This document shows, in pieces, positions 39,507 through 50,416 of a stretch of 64,000 bases of DNA. This DNA comes from Sipunculus nudus. Taxonomy: Eukaryota > Annelida > Sipuncula > Golfingiida > Sipunculidae. Position numbers and translations under genes: made by a program. Below the pieces are notes generated by a model. It ran no database searches. It worked only from the letters and a program-made list of their open reading frames with translations, and had not been told where the DNA came from. The stretch's first letter is position 1, and each line of letters opens with the position of its first letter. The stretch is from positions 2,992,479 to 3,056,478 of the forward strand of contig CM049321.1 in the NCBI GenBank assembly GCA_026874595.1, given 5' to 3'.

Positions 39507-39545
39507 TATTTTTTATTATTAATATTATTATTATTATTATTATTA
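39283..39545. repeat. (ATT)n microsatellite, about 260 bp
   Basis: A long, lightly interrupted ATT array. The II/NN frames on it are not genes. Confidence 0.95.
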
Positions 39546-39867
39546 TATTTATTGCTGTGATATTTGTTTTGTTGTGGTTGTTGTTGTGATTGTGTTTGGT
39601 GTTTTGAAAACTTTCCGTTTTTTAAACACCACTTTTTCAACAGGTAGGAAGAAAATATTTGGCAAAATTGTAAAGTACAGGAGAGATATAAAATTCTGGG
39701 AGATAGAAATTTCAGATAAATATATAAAATAAAGGTCAATCCGAGAGAAAGAAGCAAAGTGAAGATTTACACATGCACACATACTATTCCTTTTTACTCT
39801 GATATCAGATCTCGCTTAGACAACCACCTCGAAATGCGACAAGTTTATTGACGTTGGTGGTCATATA

Positions 39868-39869
39868 TA

Positions 39870-39911
<42 letters not shown>
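39868..39911. repeat. (TA)n microsatellite
   Basis: About 22 TA units. Confidence 0.95.
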
Positions 39912-39919
<8 letters not shown>

Positions 39920-40148
39920 TATATTCATATTTAAATATATATTTGAAATATTTAGAGATAAATTTGAAATATAATATATATTCACTAGGAGAGTAAAATC
40001 AGAAGAGAGACAACCTGGCCAGATCTAACAAAGACGATTTTCCTCATCGCTACATTATAAATGAAGATATTTTAGGTTCGTATGGTGAATGGATCAAATA
40101 AAAACAACATCTTGTACCGAGCTCTAGAGAAATATATAGAAATATTAA

Positions 40149-40185
<37 letters not shown>

Positions 40186-40703
40186 TTACAAATATATTCA
40201 AAGGTAAATGGCTGGTTTACAGCTAAGCGTCCGTACAGATCAACATAATATTTCATTCGTCTGGCCTCAGGTCACGTCGGTACGCATTCCAATACGCCCC
40301 GTTGAGGAGGTGCAAGACACCAGAAAGCACACTTAACTCTGTATTAATCACATATTTGTCTCCAGTTTGTCTGTATATGGGAAATGAGATCAAACAATAC
40401 AGTGATAAAATACAGTGCAGGCTTATCTCTGGTGGCTTTTGAGAAGTGTAAGGAATTTTTTGAGCTTTTATCTGCTAGATCTGTTTCCTACGCAAACTCC
40501 GTAGCATTGATATAACGTTCTGTGGATGTTTGCATTGCGTATTGGGATCCCCCATCCACCAGAGGTCGGTTCTGCTCAAAACGAATATCTTGTGTTTGGG
40601 CACTTAGGATGGCCGGGGCTATTTCTCTCAACTGTCAAAATCCAAATTTGTTACGTTTGCCTTGAAGGTTTTTTTTGAAAGTGTGCGTGTTTGGAGTGTG
40701 CAC

Positions 40704-40728
40704 GGGGGGGGGGGGGGGGGGGGGGGGT
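40704..40728. repeat. Poly-G tract of about 23 bases
   Basis: An uninterrupted G run, the longest in the window, which could form a G-quadruplex. Confidence 0.9.
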
Positions 40729-40974
40729 AGGGCTCGAGGGACTGTAGAATGAAAAAAAACATAAACCCAATCAGGTGTGGCCTCCTGATGAGACACACAT
40801 GCCTTGGTAATAAGAGCTGGGTCCAAAAAAAAAATAATCGGGTTATAGGAGACGCATACGATTCTTTCCTTATTAATTTAAAGTGGGGATGAGAAACAGT
40901 TGTTTAAGATATTGGGGCACATAAGAAATTAGTATAAATAAGAATGTTGTTAATAAAATTTAAAAAATCCAAAA

Positions 40975-41057
40975 TCATTCATATATGGACCTTATCATGT
41001 AGGGAGACACATAAGCTATAATGGGCATGTTGATAAGAAGGGTCCATATATGAATAA
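40975..41057. repeat. Inverted repeat pair (short foldback)
   Basis: ATTCATATATGGACCTTATC (from about 40978) is matched by GATAAGAAGGGTCCATATAT plus GAAT (to about 41055), giving a stem of about 22 bp with a 35-base loop. Confidence 0.7.
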
Positions 41058-42270
41058 CAGTTTTTTTTTAAGATCTCGCTACAGATATGAATTCAGATTT
41101 TTAAAATATCATTAAAAATTATAAAATTCATTCAAGTGTAAGTAAAATATAATCTCCTGGGGCAGGGGAAAATTAGGCTGATATTCAGGACTATTAGTGT
41201 TAAGGTATAATTATTAAATTTTCATTTTTTTTTATTACAGCTTTGTATCTTTGACTTGCTTACAGCCCTTCTCATGTGTGTTTCAGAAAAAAAAATACTC
41301 CACTGAATGCTTTAGTGCTTTGCTTTGAAAATTCCTCCTGAAATCTTGGATACTTTATGACAGTATTTATATTTTAGATTTTTATTAATATCATAAGGAT
41401 TGTTCATTTATCAGCTGACTCACAGCTATGTTGAGGGAATGCTTTGTTGCTCATTCGGTAAGAATCTTCCATTATAATTTATAACACTGTGTTCATAAAT
41501 CATGATTTACACCATCAAAACAAATTGTAACATTCTTCAAATGTAAAAAATCAGTATCTTAACCACGTCTCATGACCAGGTTTAATTTGAAGTATGTACA
41601 TTTTTCGCCGGAATGACCATTATGCATGGTGGTATTACGGTATCCATGCCCTCACATGCATGCAATACAACCACTATATATATACATATATATTATAGTG
41701 GCAGGAATTCGTTGTAAAATCATTTTTGATTTTTGCAAGAAATCAAAGGACCAATGAGCGATCATTAATCTATTGCTATATGTAATTTCTATTGAATTGT
41801 AGAATTATACAAAAAAATTGGCAAAGTAAATACATTCTGACTTGTTAAGGTCAAGGTAACAGTTGTTGACACTTATCGCTGCAGTATGTCAATAGTTAAC
41901 TATGGTTTTTATTCCAAAATTTTCATATATTTAATTTCTGGAAAATTAACTCTCAGTCTCACAGGCGTAGTCTTACGAAAGGGTTGTCGGGGATGGATTT
42001 AATTTGTAGTGTTCCAGATCTTTGTTTACAACTCAGTGGTGCGATAACGAAACTGAGCATGGGGGACCTTTTGTTTACTATTTTACGCATGAACCCCGCC
42101 CCCCCCCCCCCCGATAGGCCTACTTTTTCAGATTAGGTATTAGGAAGTTTAATCCGATTGAAAGAAAGACCAAACTTAGGTGATTTTAAAACAATATTCA
42201 AACTTGTTTGTACATCAAACTAACAAAACAAAAAAACACACAAACAAACAAACAGACACGACGATTGGCC

Positions 42271-42301
42271 TATAGTCGCCAGACCTAGGCTGGCGACTAT
42301 A
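42271..42301. repeat. Perfect 11-bp hairpin
   Basis: TATAGTCGCCA and TGGCGACTATA flank the 9-base loop GACCTAGGC. It could be a transcript hairpin or the core of a small foldback element. Confidence 0.8.
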
Positions 42302-42450
42302 ACAACCCCTTGGACGTCACGATTATTCCGCATTTTTGACTTCTTGTGTCTGAATTTTAGTGGTGCACCATAGCGCCGCCTATCTGTTCTCTGGTGAACG
42401 ATGTATGTGCCATGTGATGTGAGATGATTGTAAAATGTCAGTACGTAGAC

Positions 42451-42456
42451 TTTATT
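42451..42456 (-). terminator. Candidate poly(A) signal of the lectin gene
   Basis: AATAAA on the minus strand about 290 nt past the lectin stop codon. A second AATAAA lies closer, at 42528-42533. Either would suit the 3' end. Confidence 0.4.
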
Positions 42457-42742
42457 CTGCTGGACTCATTTCCGGCTTATTCTTTAACTTCTCCTATAAG
42501 GTAGAAGCCATAAGACTTTAGTTTGTATTTATTTCTCTTAATTCTTCACTCTTTGGGATATTTATACAACGCAGCATTACTAAATTATGAATGGTGTTTG
42601 AAGAGTAGTTTTCTGAATGGCTTGCATCAAGACGCAATGACGACCCTATCAGTCTAATACATAAATGCACACATAGTCGTGTACGGGTAAGACATTCTTG
42701 GTTTATATTTCTATCATTAATAATATTTAAGGATGAACAAGT

Positions 42743-42972
42743 TTAACTTTTCGACACTGATTTTTCACAGAATGCCACACCACTATGATGGTCACAATCA
42801 GATGAACACCACTCCAAATCTTCCCAAATCGAGGCTAGCATACAGAGGTTATGGTCTGATGTCTTTGGCTGGCCCTCCTGCCAGTTGCTGTAATTCAGTT
42901 CAGCACCAGTTGACACCCAATGCCACCTACCGGTGAACTTGTTAGTTGCGCCAAGCCACAAGGGCCAATCAG
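42743..42972 (-). CDS. Lectin receptor exon 4 (core of lectin domain, stop)
   Basis: Residues 131-206. The acceptor TTTTATTTTAG precedes CTGATTGG; the first two bases complete A131. It holds WLGATN, WHWVS, the degenerate sugar-site segment NWQEGQPK, and C174, C186, C190 and C200. The protein ends six residues after FCEK, as is usual for receptors that finish with the domain. Confidence 0.88.
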
Positions 42973-45900
42973 CTAAAATAAAAAGAAAACTAAAAATAAA
43001 AATTTTCAAACATTTTAACAAATGCTTATCTCTTTATTTTACGACCAAGGTGGTGAATTTAAACCCATGTCTGTCTGTCCGTCGGTTGATTTCTTTGTCT
43101 GTCTATTACACCATAACTATGCTCGGGGGCAAATGTCCTCGAAATCCTTGAAATTATTGGCCCGAATCTCAGTAAGACTGTTTATCCTTAGCTTAGACAT
43201 GCATAATATTTGGTGCCAATCTAGTCTATAATGTATGTACTTGGTATATAATAAAAAAAATGTATACAAGAAATTCAGTCTTTAATTAAATCTATTTCAG
43301 TAATCGAATTAATTACTCAATAATAAAAAAATAGTTTAAACTAACCGACTTTCAAGTGTGAATGCAAGTTTTGCCATTCCTGTGCTGTTTCGATGGTGGC
43401 TAGTTTACTTCCGTGCTTCAAGCAGAAACGGTCTGCTGTGGCCCATGTATCCAAACAATACTTGCCGATCAGATACACTGACCCGCCCAGACGAAATTCA
43501 ACTGGTTCTGTTTTCAAATAAAATGATAATGCATGGTAAGATGCTTACCTGTTTATAATGATGGTAAAAAAGAAACTGATATTTCTTAACCACCTATACA
43601 TATGTCCTCAATAGGGTACTGGTACATCGGCTCATGCATTAAGATGGGAAACGACGGGTCCATATCGCTCACATTTAATTTACTTGTTATGTCAGCTGGG
43701 CAGTGTCGGATTCAACTGCGCAGTTTGTGAGTTTTTAGCGTTTGTGCACGAGCGCGTGGTTTTGGCAGACATAGAACGACGTCACACACCGGTTATTTCT
43801 TTGACAGTTCCCCTTGGTCTTGGCAGGTACAAGGAAATACATTTTAGTTGTACGTCAAAATAGAAAGGACGTAAAAGGAAAATGATAGTGCAGATTGCAC
43901 ACAGACAGACCAGTTAACCAGTGGTAGAACATACAATCTGGTTGAGGTATAGAATGTCTTAACCACAGGTTACAGCTTATTTACATATTTAACGTGAAAT
44001 CAAGGTAGCATTATAAATAATATATATTGTATCATATAGCCACATTTTTTTCCCGCACTGCAGGGTCAGTGCCACGAACAGGCCCTGGACCTATAATTGA
44101 AAACATTTATTGTTCATACCTGGTTCAAGGACTTGGTTGTCTGTTGAAGATCCTAGAACAGAAAACATAAAAAGCGTTGAATAATATACAATAAAACCTG
44201 TCTAATGCGACCACCCAAGGGATTGGACTCAAGTGGTCTCAATTAGACATTCGGTCGTATTAGACAAGTTCTGAAAAATTTTGAACTGCACAAACCTAGA
44301 TGACATTTATGACGGAAGTATACATACTAACCCACCTTTATGACTATCAATTAGACGAATATATTTGTAAAAGGGAAAGATCTTTGTGATTTATGTTTCT
44401 TGTAAATCTGTACTTATATGTGCAATTTTATATGTTGATATATAAATAAAATTAATTTACATCAAGTGAAGTAAAAGCTCGTTTACTTAAAATGTAACCT
44501 TGTGTATGTATGTATGTGTATCCTTTAGGACATTCCATTTGTTATTTACAACCATAAGTAAAAGGGTTTATTAAAAGGAAAACCTTAAAGGTAGCATCCC
44601 TGGCAAAAAAACCCTAATTTTTAAATTCAATCCAAAAAATTTTCAAATACACTTAAGACCCAAAAAGTATCTATCATTTTAAACCTGCCACACAGCCCTT
44701 TCTTATGATGTTTGTATTTATGAAATTAACATTCACTTTCCAATAAAGCTTTAACATAATTAAAAATTTAAAATTTTTGTAAGGTATACAAATTTAAGCA
44801 ACCAGGAATAGCAAGACACCTTTTAATGGTTAATAGCAAACTACATAACATTATCTCTTAATCTCATATTCTGTCTAACTTAAAAGTAAATTTCCAAATT
44901 TGGAATTAACATAGAAATTAGAATTTCATTTTTCAACATTGAAAAATACGTAGAAGGGGAAAAAGAAAAATGTTGAGATATTGTCATGCATTTTGATATC
45001 AGCCCAGTTTGAGTACTAGGCAACTTGGCAGTGACGTCACACACGGGATAAAACCTTGTGACTGAAAAGCTTAGTATTTCTGACACTATCACCCCAAACT
45101 TTTTCAAGGAAGAATTAAAACATGTATTATTTATTTTTAGCCTTTTCTTTATTTTTGGCTGTGACGTCACGCTTTGCACCGACAAAACACATCATGGTCC
45201 AGTTTCTGTTCTTGATGAAATGTTCCATACACATTGCGCCACCACGTGCTGTTAGGTTTACTTAACCTTCTAGGATCAATCAAAGATAACTAATGACAGC
45301 AGTAAACAATAAACGGCTTATTTTCGCGAAAAATATTCAACAGAGAGTCAGTTCACATACAACTTCACTACCTGTGACATATGGTTGTGTTCAATGCTGA
45401 TCAGATATGTGTCGTCAATAATTTCAAGATACATCGTTTGGAGATATTGTTTGGACACATCATGCAGATATAAAAGACAAAAGGGGGTTCAACTGCGTTA
45501 TCTGCATCTAAATCCGTATTCACGTTTTGACTACTTAGAGCTCAAACCATTTTTGCGATTGTCCCTTATCCCTTATCAAACCTACCCTTTCACGTAATAT
45601 TATTGGACATTCTTTAGAATTTATTGGTAGTACTGCTGTAAGATACAGTCAGACAGAAGGGGAGGAATACATAAGCTTTGACAGTTAAGATAATACATGT
45701 ACAGTGAAACCGGGGCTGCAGACACCCCTCTGTGGCGGACCCCCCCCCCCCACCCCCCCCCCCCCCCACCCCCTAATCGGACAAATCGGCAGGTCCCGTG
45801 ATTGTCCGCCCAAGAGGGGTTTCACTGTATTCGAAGATTATTGTAATTCATCATAATACTTTCTCATGTTTTACATTCTATCATAACCATGTTTGTTTTG

Positions 45901-46248
45901 TGACTGCGTCTCCTGGTATTTCTTTCTTTCAAAATACGTAATTCAGCAGAACCTTGATTCCATGTATTTGAAGTGTATATTTCCTACAGTTTATAAACCA
46001 CAAAGAAACTGAAATTATAGGATATAGGATTCATATAACCCCTAAAAGTCACCTTTTTGCATTTGCCTTGACATCATGGCATAAGTTGTAATGCCAACAG
46101 CACATGCCAAGACCAAACCGATGACAGCACATGCGATCAGTGTCCAGGCAGGGACCATGCGACCCATGGATTTGGAACTTGTTGTTTTTGGATGCAAGTA
46201 CTCTCCGACAGGTGGCGCTGCGTCACGGTGCACCAGGTCCGTATACAT
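42743..46248 (-). CDS. Type II membrane C-type lectin-like receptor, 4 coding exons
   Basis: Exons 46248-46053, 44152-44120, 43507-43346 and 42972-42743 total 621 nt, 206 residues. All introns are GT-AG and all coding junctions are phase 1. Residues 1-30 are a short basic cytoplasmic tail starting MYTDL, and about 35-56 a hydrophobic span with no cleavable signal, hence type II. Residues 66-93 form a short stalk and 94-200 one C-type lectin domain. Lectin hallmarks: C94, DRFCLKHGSKLATIE (C105), WLGATN (the usual WIGL position), WHWVSTG, NYSNW, then C174, WCSSDC (186, 190) and FCEK (C200). The calcium/sugar motifs EPN/QPD and WND are not intact (GQPK; EWCSSD), so ligand binding may be calcium-independent. 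Such receptors serve in recognition at the cell surface. No specific orthologue is claimed. Confidence 0.88.
43346..43507 (-). CDS. Lectin receptor exon 3 (N-terminal half of lectin domain)
   Basis: Residues 77-130. The acceptor TTTGAAAACAG precedes AACCAGTTG; the donor is GTCG/GTTAGT. It encodes VYLIGKYC (C94) and WATADRFCLKHGSKLATIE, the standard opening of a C-type lectin domain (W..A...C...G..LA.I). C94 has no upstream cysteine partner in the exons found, so the usual long-form extra disulphide looks incomplete. Confidence 0.88.
44120..44152 (-). CDS. Lectin receptor exon 2 (33-nt stalk micro-exon)
   Basis: TTTTCTGTTCTAG acceptor, 33 coding bases, CCAG/GTATGA donor, phase 1 at both ends. 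It adds eleven residues, SSTDNQVLEP with a leading G. A phase 1-1 exon can be skipped or duplicated without changing the frame. No open-frame search at ordinary cut-offs would find it; the flanking phases require or permit it. Confidence 0.75.
44183..44280. mobile_element. pogo-like MITE (copy 4)
   Basis: AATAAAACCTGTCTAATGCG and GTCGTATTAGACAAGTT are inverted ends of a 95-bp element in lectin intron 1. Confidence 0.6.
44580..44790. repeat. Diverged dispersed repeat (pair with 23580-23770)
   Basis: Starts TTAAAGGTAGCATCCCTGGC and shares ordered blocks with the copy in RGM intron 1. It begins at a TTAA, but no matching right end was found. Confidence 0.5.
45698..45832. mobile_element. Short MITE with TACAGTGAAACC ends
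   Basis: TACAGTGAAACC at the left and GGTTTCACTGTA at the right are exact inverted repeats around a C-rich centre. The ends are close to the pogo-like copies. It lies in lectin intron 1. Confidence 0.65.
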
Positions 46249-46257
46249 GGTGAAAAC
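46053..46257 (-). CDS. Lectin receptor exon 1 (cytoplasmic tail and membrane span)
   Basis: Nine 5' UTR bases (46257-46249) follow a good acceptor (CATCCTGACAG), so an untranslated exon must lie upstream. The ATG context TTCACCATGT is favourable. Residues 1-65 include Y2-T-D-L5, a YxxL motif of the kind used for endocytosis or hemITAM-type signalling, and EYLHP. A basic SKSMGR precedes the span WTLIACAVIGLVLACAVGIT. The donor is AAAAG/GTGACT. Confidence 0.87.
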
Positions 46258-46629
46258 CTGTCAGGATGAAAAACAAAGAAAATTCGTTTTTTAAGATTAC
46301 AATACTAAAATCCTGACAAACAGGTATAATTGCATTAACAGGTAAGATTCATTTTTCATTCATCGGCATATCCAGGATTTGAAATTAGAGGGGTTGAAGA
46401 ACTAACATGTTGGGGTTCTGGGGCTTTTTCTCTCCTTCTCGACCACTATTCAATTTACCCAACGTAGGTAATATTTATGAACATACCATAGTAAATCACA
46501 TTTCTCAGGATATCTAGAAATATTGAATGGAACAAGATTTAATTTAGATGTGACTTGGATCACTATCATGAACCAGATATTTTGTATGGAATAGCACTTC
46601 AGTTCTGACAATACCATATGCGGTTAATG

Positions 46630-46690
46630 AGCTGCCATGGCGGAGGTCTGCGGTTTCTGAGTGTCTTTTTGTAATTTAATTTTTGTAATT
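46630..46690 (+). repeat. GGCGGAGG retroposon tail fragment
   Basis: CATGGCGGAGGTCTGCGGTT then TCTGAGTGTC matches the family tail. Confidence 0.55.
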
Positions 46691-47389
46691 AGAAGTTTAT
46701 TAGTCCTGCTCAGTTAGACCCCTCCTTTTCCTATTCCTCGATCCGCCCCCTGAATCAGACAACGACGTTCAAATCCCTATGGCTTTTTTGAGCAGATATG
46801 ATGCGTGTTGATATTTCTAATAGTCATTGTATCTCCTCAGTACCATAAATATCGCTCACTGTGTAAAAGTATTTTTTTTAGCTTTGAAACCATTATAATA
46901 TCAAACTGCATAAAAATACAACTAGCGGTGGTGGCACTGAATCTTTGTCATGTAATTTCCTCTGAAGCAACACCTAAATATTTAAGTTTTTTTTTTTTTA
47001 GCCTCAAAGTTTGAGGAAAGACGCGAAGCATATCCTGTGGAGGTAATTTCTCATATTTCCATATTAATGTTGAGGAATCTGACAATATTTCGCGATGGGT
47101 CTGTCGCTGTGACGAATACAATTGATTTATACATCGTTACTTTTACAGTGTCATTTGTCGTGACTAAAGGGCGAAATAATGGAATGTGCTAATGTAATGA
47201 TTGCGAGTTTGCGTTGGTCCAGAAGTATTCCCTGTCAGAATCCATGCACAAAAAAGCCGATTATGTGCAAAACAGTTTTAAAAACTGCTTGGGGCTGTAA
47301 GACATTTGCAGCAGCCTGAGATTTTCAATAAAAATATTCTGATTATTATGATGTTGTTGATGATGATGATTATTATTATTATTTTTATT

Positions 47390-47725
47390 TCTATTGCCTT
47401 TGCCAGGAGGGTATACGTTCATTGTTCGTTTGTTTTTGGGTATTTATTCACAATAAAACTCACGCAATCATGAACGGGATCTCATGACATTTTCAGGATA
47501 TTTCGGATATGGGCGACTGATGAATCGATTAGTTTTTTTATGCGGATCCGGCACATAATCCGCATTCAGGAATGTCATCAACGAATATTCACAAATGAAG
47601 AGCCACTAGTGCACGAATGCACCCGGTAATATTGGCCGAATACGTGAACGCAACACGATTTTGTGAACATGCCATAACAGGAACCCCACATGGAGGAGGT
47701 TTGCATTCCTTAGACTGCAGATTGC
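47390..47725 (+). repeat. Longer copy of the GGCGGAGG retroposon family
   Basis: GCCAGGAGGGTATACGTTCA, a GTTTGTTTTT stretch, CATGAACGGGATCTCATGAC, GCGGATCCGGCAC and finally ATGGAGGAGGTTTGCATTCC then TTAGACTGC occur in order. I know this layout (opening block, acts-on-ACGGATT block, GGATCCGG, GGCGGAGG tail) from repeats in many animal genomes. The family name is not assigned here. Confidence 0.5.
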
Positions 47726-47734
47726 TAGTGATAA

Positions 47735-47738
47735 TTAC

Positions 47739-47783
<45 letters not shown>
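47735..47783. repeat. (ATT)n microsatellite
   Basis: About 16 ATT units directly after the retroposon tail. Confidence 0.95.
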
Positions 47784-47784
<1 letters not shown>

Positions 47785-48619
47785 TATATAATATTAGTAC
47801 AGGTGGCGTCTCCAAAGCCAGAATGTACGGAGCAGCTTGTTTCCGCTTAACTCAGCGAAAATGGAAAACACAAACGTATATTTCTGCTAATTATTATTTC
47901 GTTAATATCAGGAATACACCTTTTATTGTCTGCACGTACCACATACATGACAACGTTATTGAGCAAAGAAATGTACATATAATGAACCTACTTTTGCTGA
48001 CGTTGTGTTTGGTATGGTTCTGACGAATTCTGCTTGTCGACTGTCCTCAGTAAGTGTTACTCCCGGGGATGTATCCGCCTAAATAATACTGTCATGAGAG
48101 GTCTCCGGGTTTTCCATTCACCTGCACGCCTGGATGGTCGGGCGGACGTTCGTGCCGATGTACAGGTAATATGATACCTGATGTTAGTTAGTTGGCTTTC
48201 TTCTCGTCACGCTAAACTTCAGAGCAGTATGGGAAGCAATAAACTAACCTTATTATTAAGTACTTAAAATCATGACCCAGACTTCCAAAGACACTGCTTC
48301 CAATGTAAATATTCGTGCATTTTTCTTATATAGGTCCAAACAGGTATCAAAGAGTAAAAACATGATGCTGTTTGATAATTAATAATTCTTTGTGTAATTT
48401 TTTAAGGAAAGAATTGCGCGCTTATTTGCTAGTCAAACCACCTACACCAAAAGTGCTCGGGATACAATTATTTGGCAAGCTAACCATGAAAAGGCAAATA
48501 TTTGCTAAACTTCTTGAAATGAGATTTTGGTTGGTAAATATTATTGAATTTAAATACCCTGTTTCTGGGACGATCAGTTCCTTCGGAAGATTGTCTCTCC
48601 TGCATTGAGATGGTAGTAT

Positions 48620-50416
48620 ATTTTAAAGTGGGTGGTGATATCATTTAGAGTGAGATGGTGGTATCATTTAAAGTGAGATGGTGGTATCATTTAAAGTGAG
48701 GTGGTGGTATCATTTAAAGTGAGATGGTGGTATCTTTTAAAGTGAGGTGAGGGTTTCTTCTAAATGAGATGGTGGTATCATTTGAAGTGAGATGGTGGTA
48801 TCTTTTAAAGTGAGGTGGTGGTATCTTTTAAAGTGAGGTGGTGGTATCTTTTAAAGTGAGTTTGTGATATCATTTAAAGTGAAATGGTTTTATCTTTTAA
48901 AGTGAGATGGTGGTATCTTTTAAAGTGTGCTGGTGGTATCTTTTAAAGTGTGATGGTGATATCATTTCAAGTGTGGTGGTGATATCATTTACAGTGAGAT
49001 GGTGATATCATTTAAAGTGAGGTGGTGATATCATTTAAAGTGAGATGGTTGTATCATTTACAGTGAGATGGTGGTATCTTTTAAAGTGAGGTGTTGGTAT
49101 TTTTAAAGTGAGGTTGTGATATCATTTATAGTGAGATGGTGATATCATTTAAAGTGTGGTGGTGATATCATTTAAAGTGAGATGGTTGTATCATTTAAAG
49201 TGAGATGGTGGTATCTTTTAAAGTGAGGTGTTGGTATTTTTTAAAGTGAGGTTGTGATATCATTTATAGTGAGATGGTGATATCATTTAAAATGTGGTGG
49301 TGATATCATTTAAAGTGGGATGGTTGTATCATTTAAAGTGAGATGGTGGTATCTTTTAAAGTGAGGTGTTGGTATTTTTTAAAGTGAGATGGTGATATCA
49401 TTTAAAGTGTGGTGGTGATATCATTTAAAGTGTGGTGGTGATTTCATTTAAAGTGAGATGGTGGTATCTTCTAAAGTGAGTTTGTAATATCGTTTAAAGT
49501 GAAATGGTGGTATCTTTTAAAGTGAGATGGTGATATCATTTAAAGTGTGGTGGTGATATCATTTAAAGTGAGATGGTTGTATCATTTAAAGTGAGATGGT
49601 GGTATCTTTAAAAATGAGGTGTTGGTATATTTTAAAGTGAGGTTGTGATATCATTTAAAGTGTGGTGGTGATATCATTTAAAGTGGGATGGTTGTATCAT
49701 TTAAAGTGAGGTGATGGTATTTTTTAAAGTGAGGTTGTGATACCATTTAAATTGAGATGGTGGTATCTTTTAAAGTGAGGTGGTGGTATTTTTTAAAGTG
49801 AGATGGTGGTATCATTTAAAGTGAGATGGTAGTATTTTTAAAGTGAGGTTGTGATATCATTTAAAGTGAGATGGTGGTATCTTTTAAAGTGAGGTGTTGG
49901 TATTTTTTAAAGTGTGGTGGTGATATCATTTAAATTGAGATGGTGGTATCATTTAAAGTGTGGTGTTGGTATTTTTTAAAGTGAGGTTGTGAAATCATTT
50001 AAAGTGAGATGGTTGTATCATTTAAAGTGAGATGGTGGTATCTTTTAAAGTGAGGTGTTGGTATTTTTTTAAAGTGAGATGGTGATATCATTTAAAGTGT
50101 GGTGGTGATATCATTTAAAGTGAGATGGTTGTATAATTTAAAGTGAGATGGTGGTATATTTTAAAGTGAGGTGTTGGTATTTTTTAAAGTGAGGTTGTGA
50201 TATCATTTAAATTGAGAAGGTGGTATCTTTTAAAGTGAGGTGGAGGTATTTTTTAAAGTGAGTTTGTGATATCAATTAAAGTGAGATGGTGGTATTTTTT
50301 AAAGTGAGGTTGTGATATCATTTAAAGTGAGATGGTGGTATCTTTTAAAGTGAGGTGGTGGTATCTTTTGAAGTGAGGTTGTGATATCATTTAAATGGGG
50401 ATGGTGGTATCTTTTA
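48620..50416 (+). repeat. Minisatellite, 23-bp unit, about 75 copies
   Basis: AGTGAGATGGTGGTATCATT plus TAA repeats in steps of 23 (for example 48672 to 48695). Variants differ in GAGATGG/GAGGTGG/TGTGGTGG, GGTATC/GATATC and ATTT/TTTT, and the variants themselves recur in blocks, which points to higher-order duplication. Confidence 0.95.

Larger units (their letters stand above)
38973..42440. other. Intergenic DNA, no gene recognised
   Basis: Apart from the ATT, TA and G tracts and hairpins listed separately, the region is AT-rich. GC-richer patches at 40230-40340 and 40540-40620 have no open frame with splice sites that I can defend. Confidence 0.5.
46258..48610. other. Upstream region of the lectin gene, repeats
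   Basis: Holds a retroposon tail (46632-46690), a longer copy of that family (47390-47725) and (ATT)n at 47735-47783. A minus-strand donor GTGCAG/GTGAAT at about 48121, after a GC-rich stretch, could end the missing untranslated exon; this is only a suggestion. Confidence 0.35.

Noticed and set aside
44582-44790. A second TTAA transposon
   Set aside because: The left end starts at TTAA, but no inverted right end or second TTAA at a matching place was found.
48620-50416. CRISPR-like array
   Set aside because: Units are contiguous 23-bp tandem repeats without unique spacers, in a eukaryotic genome.
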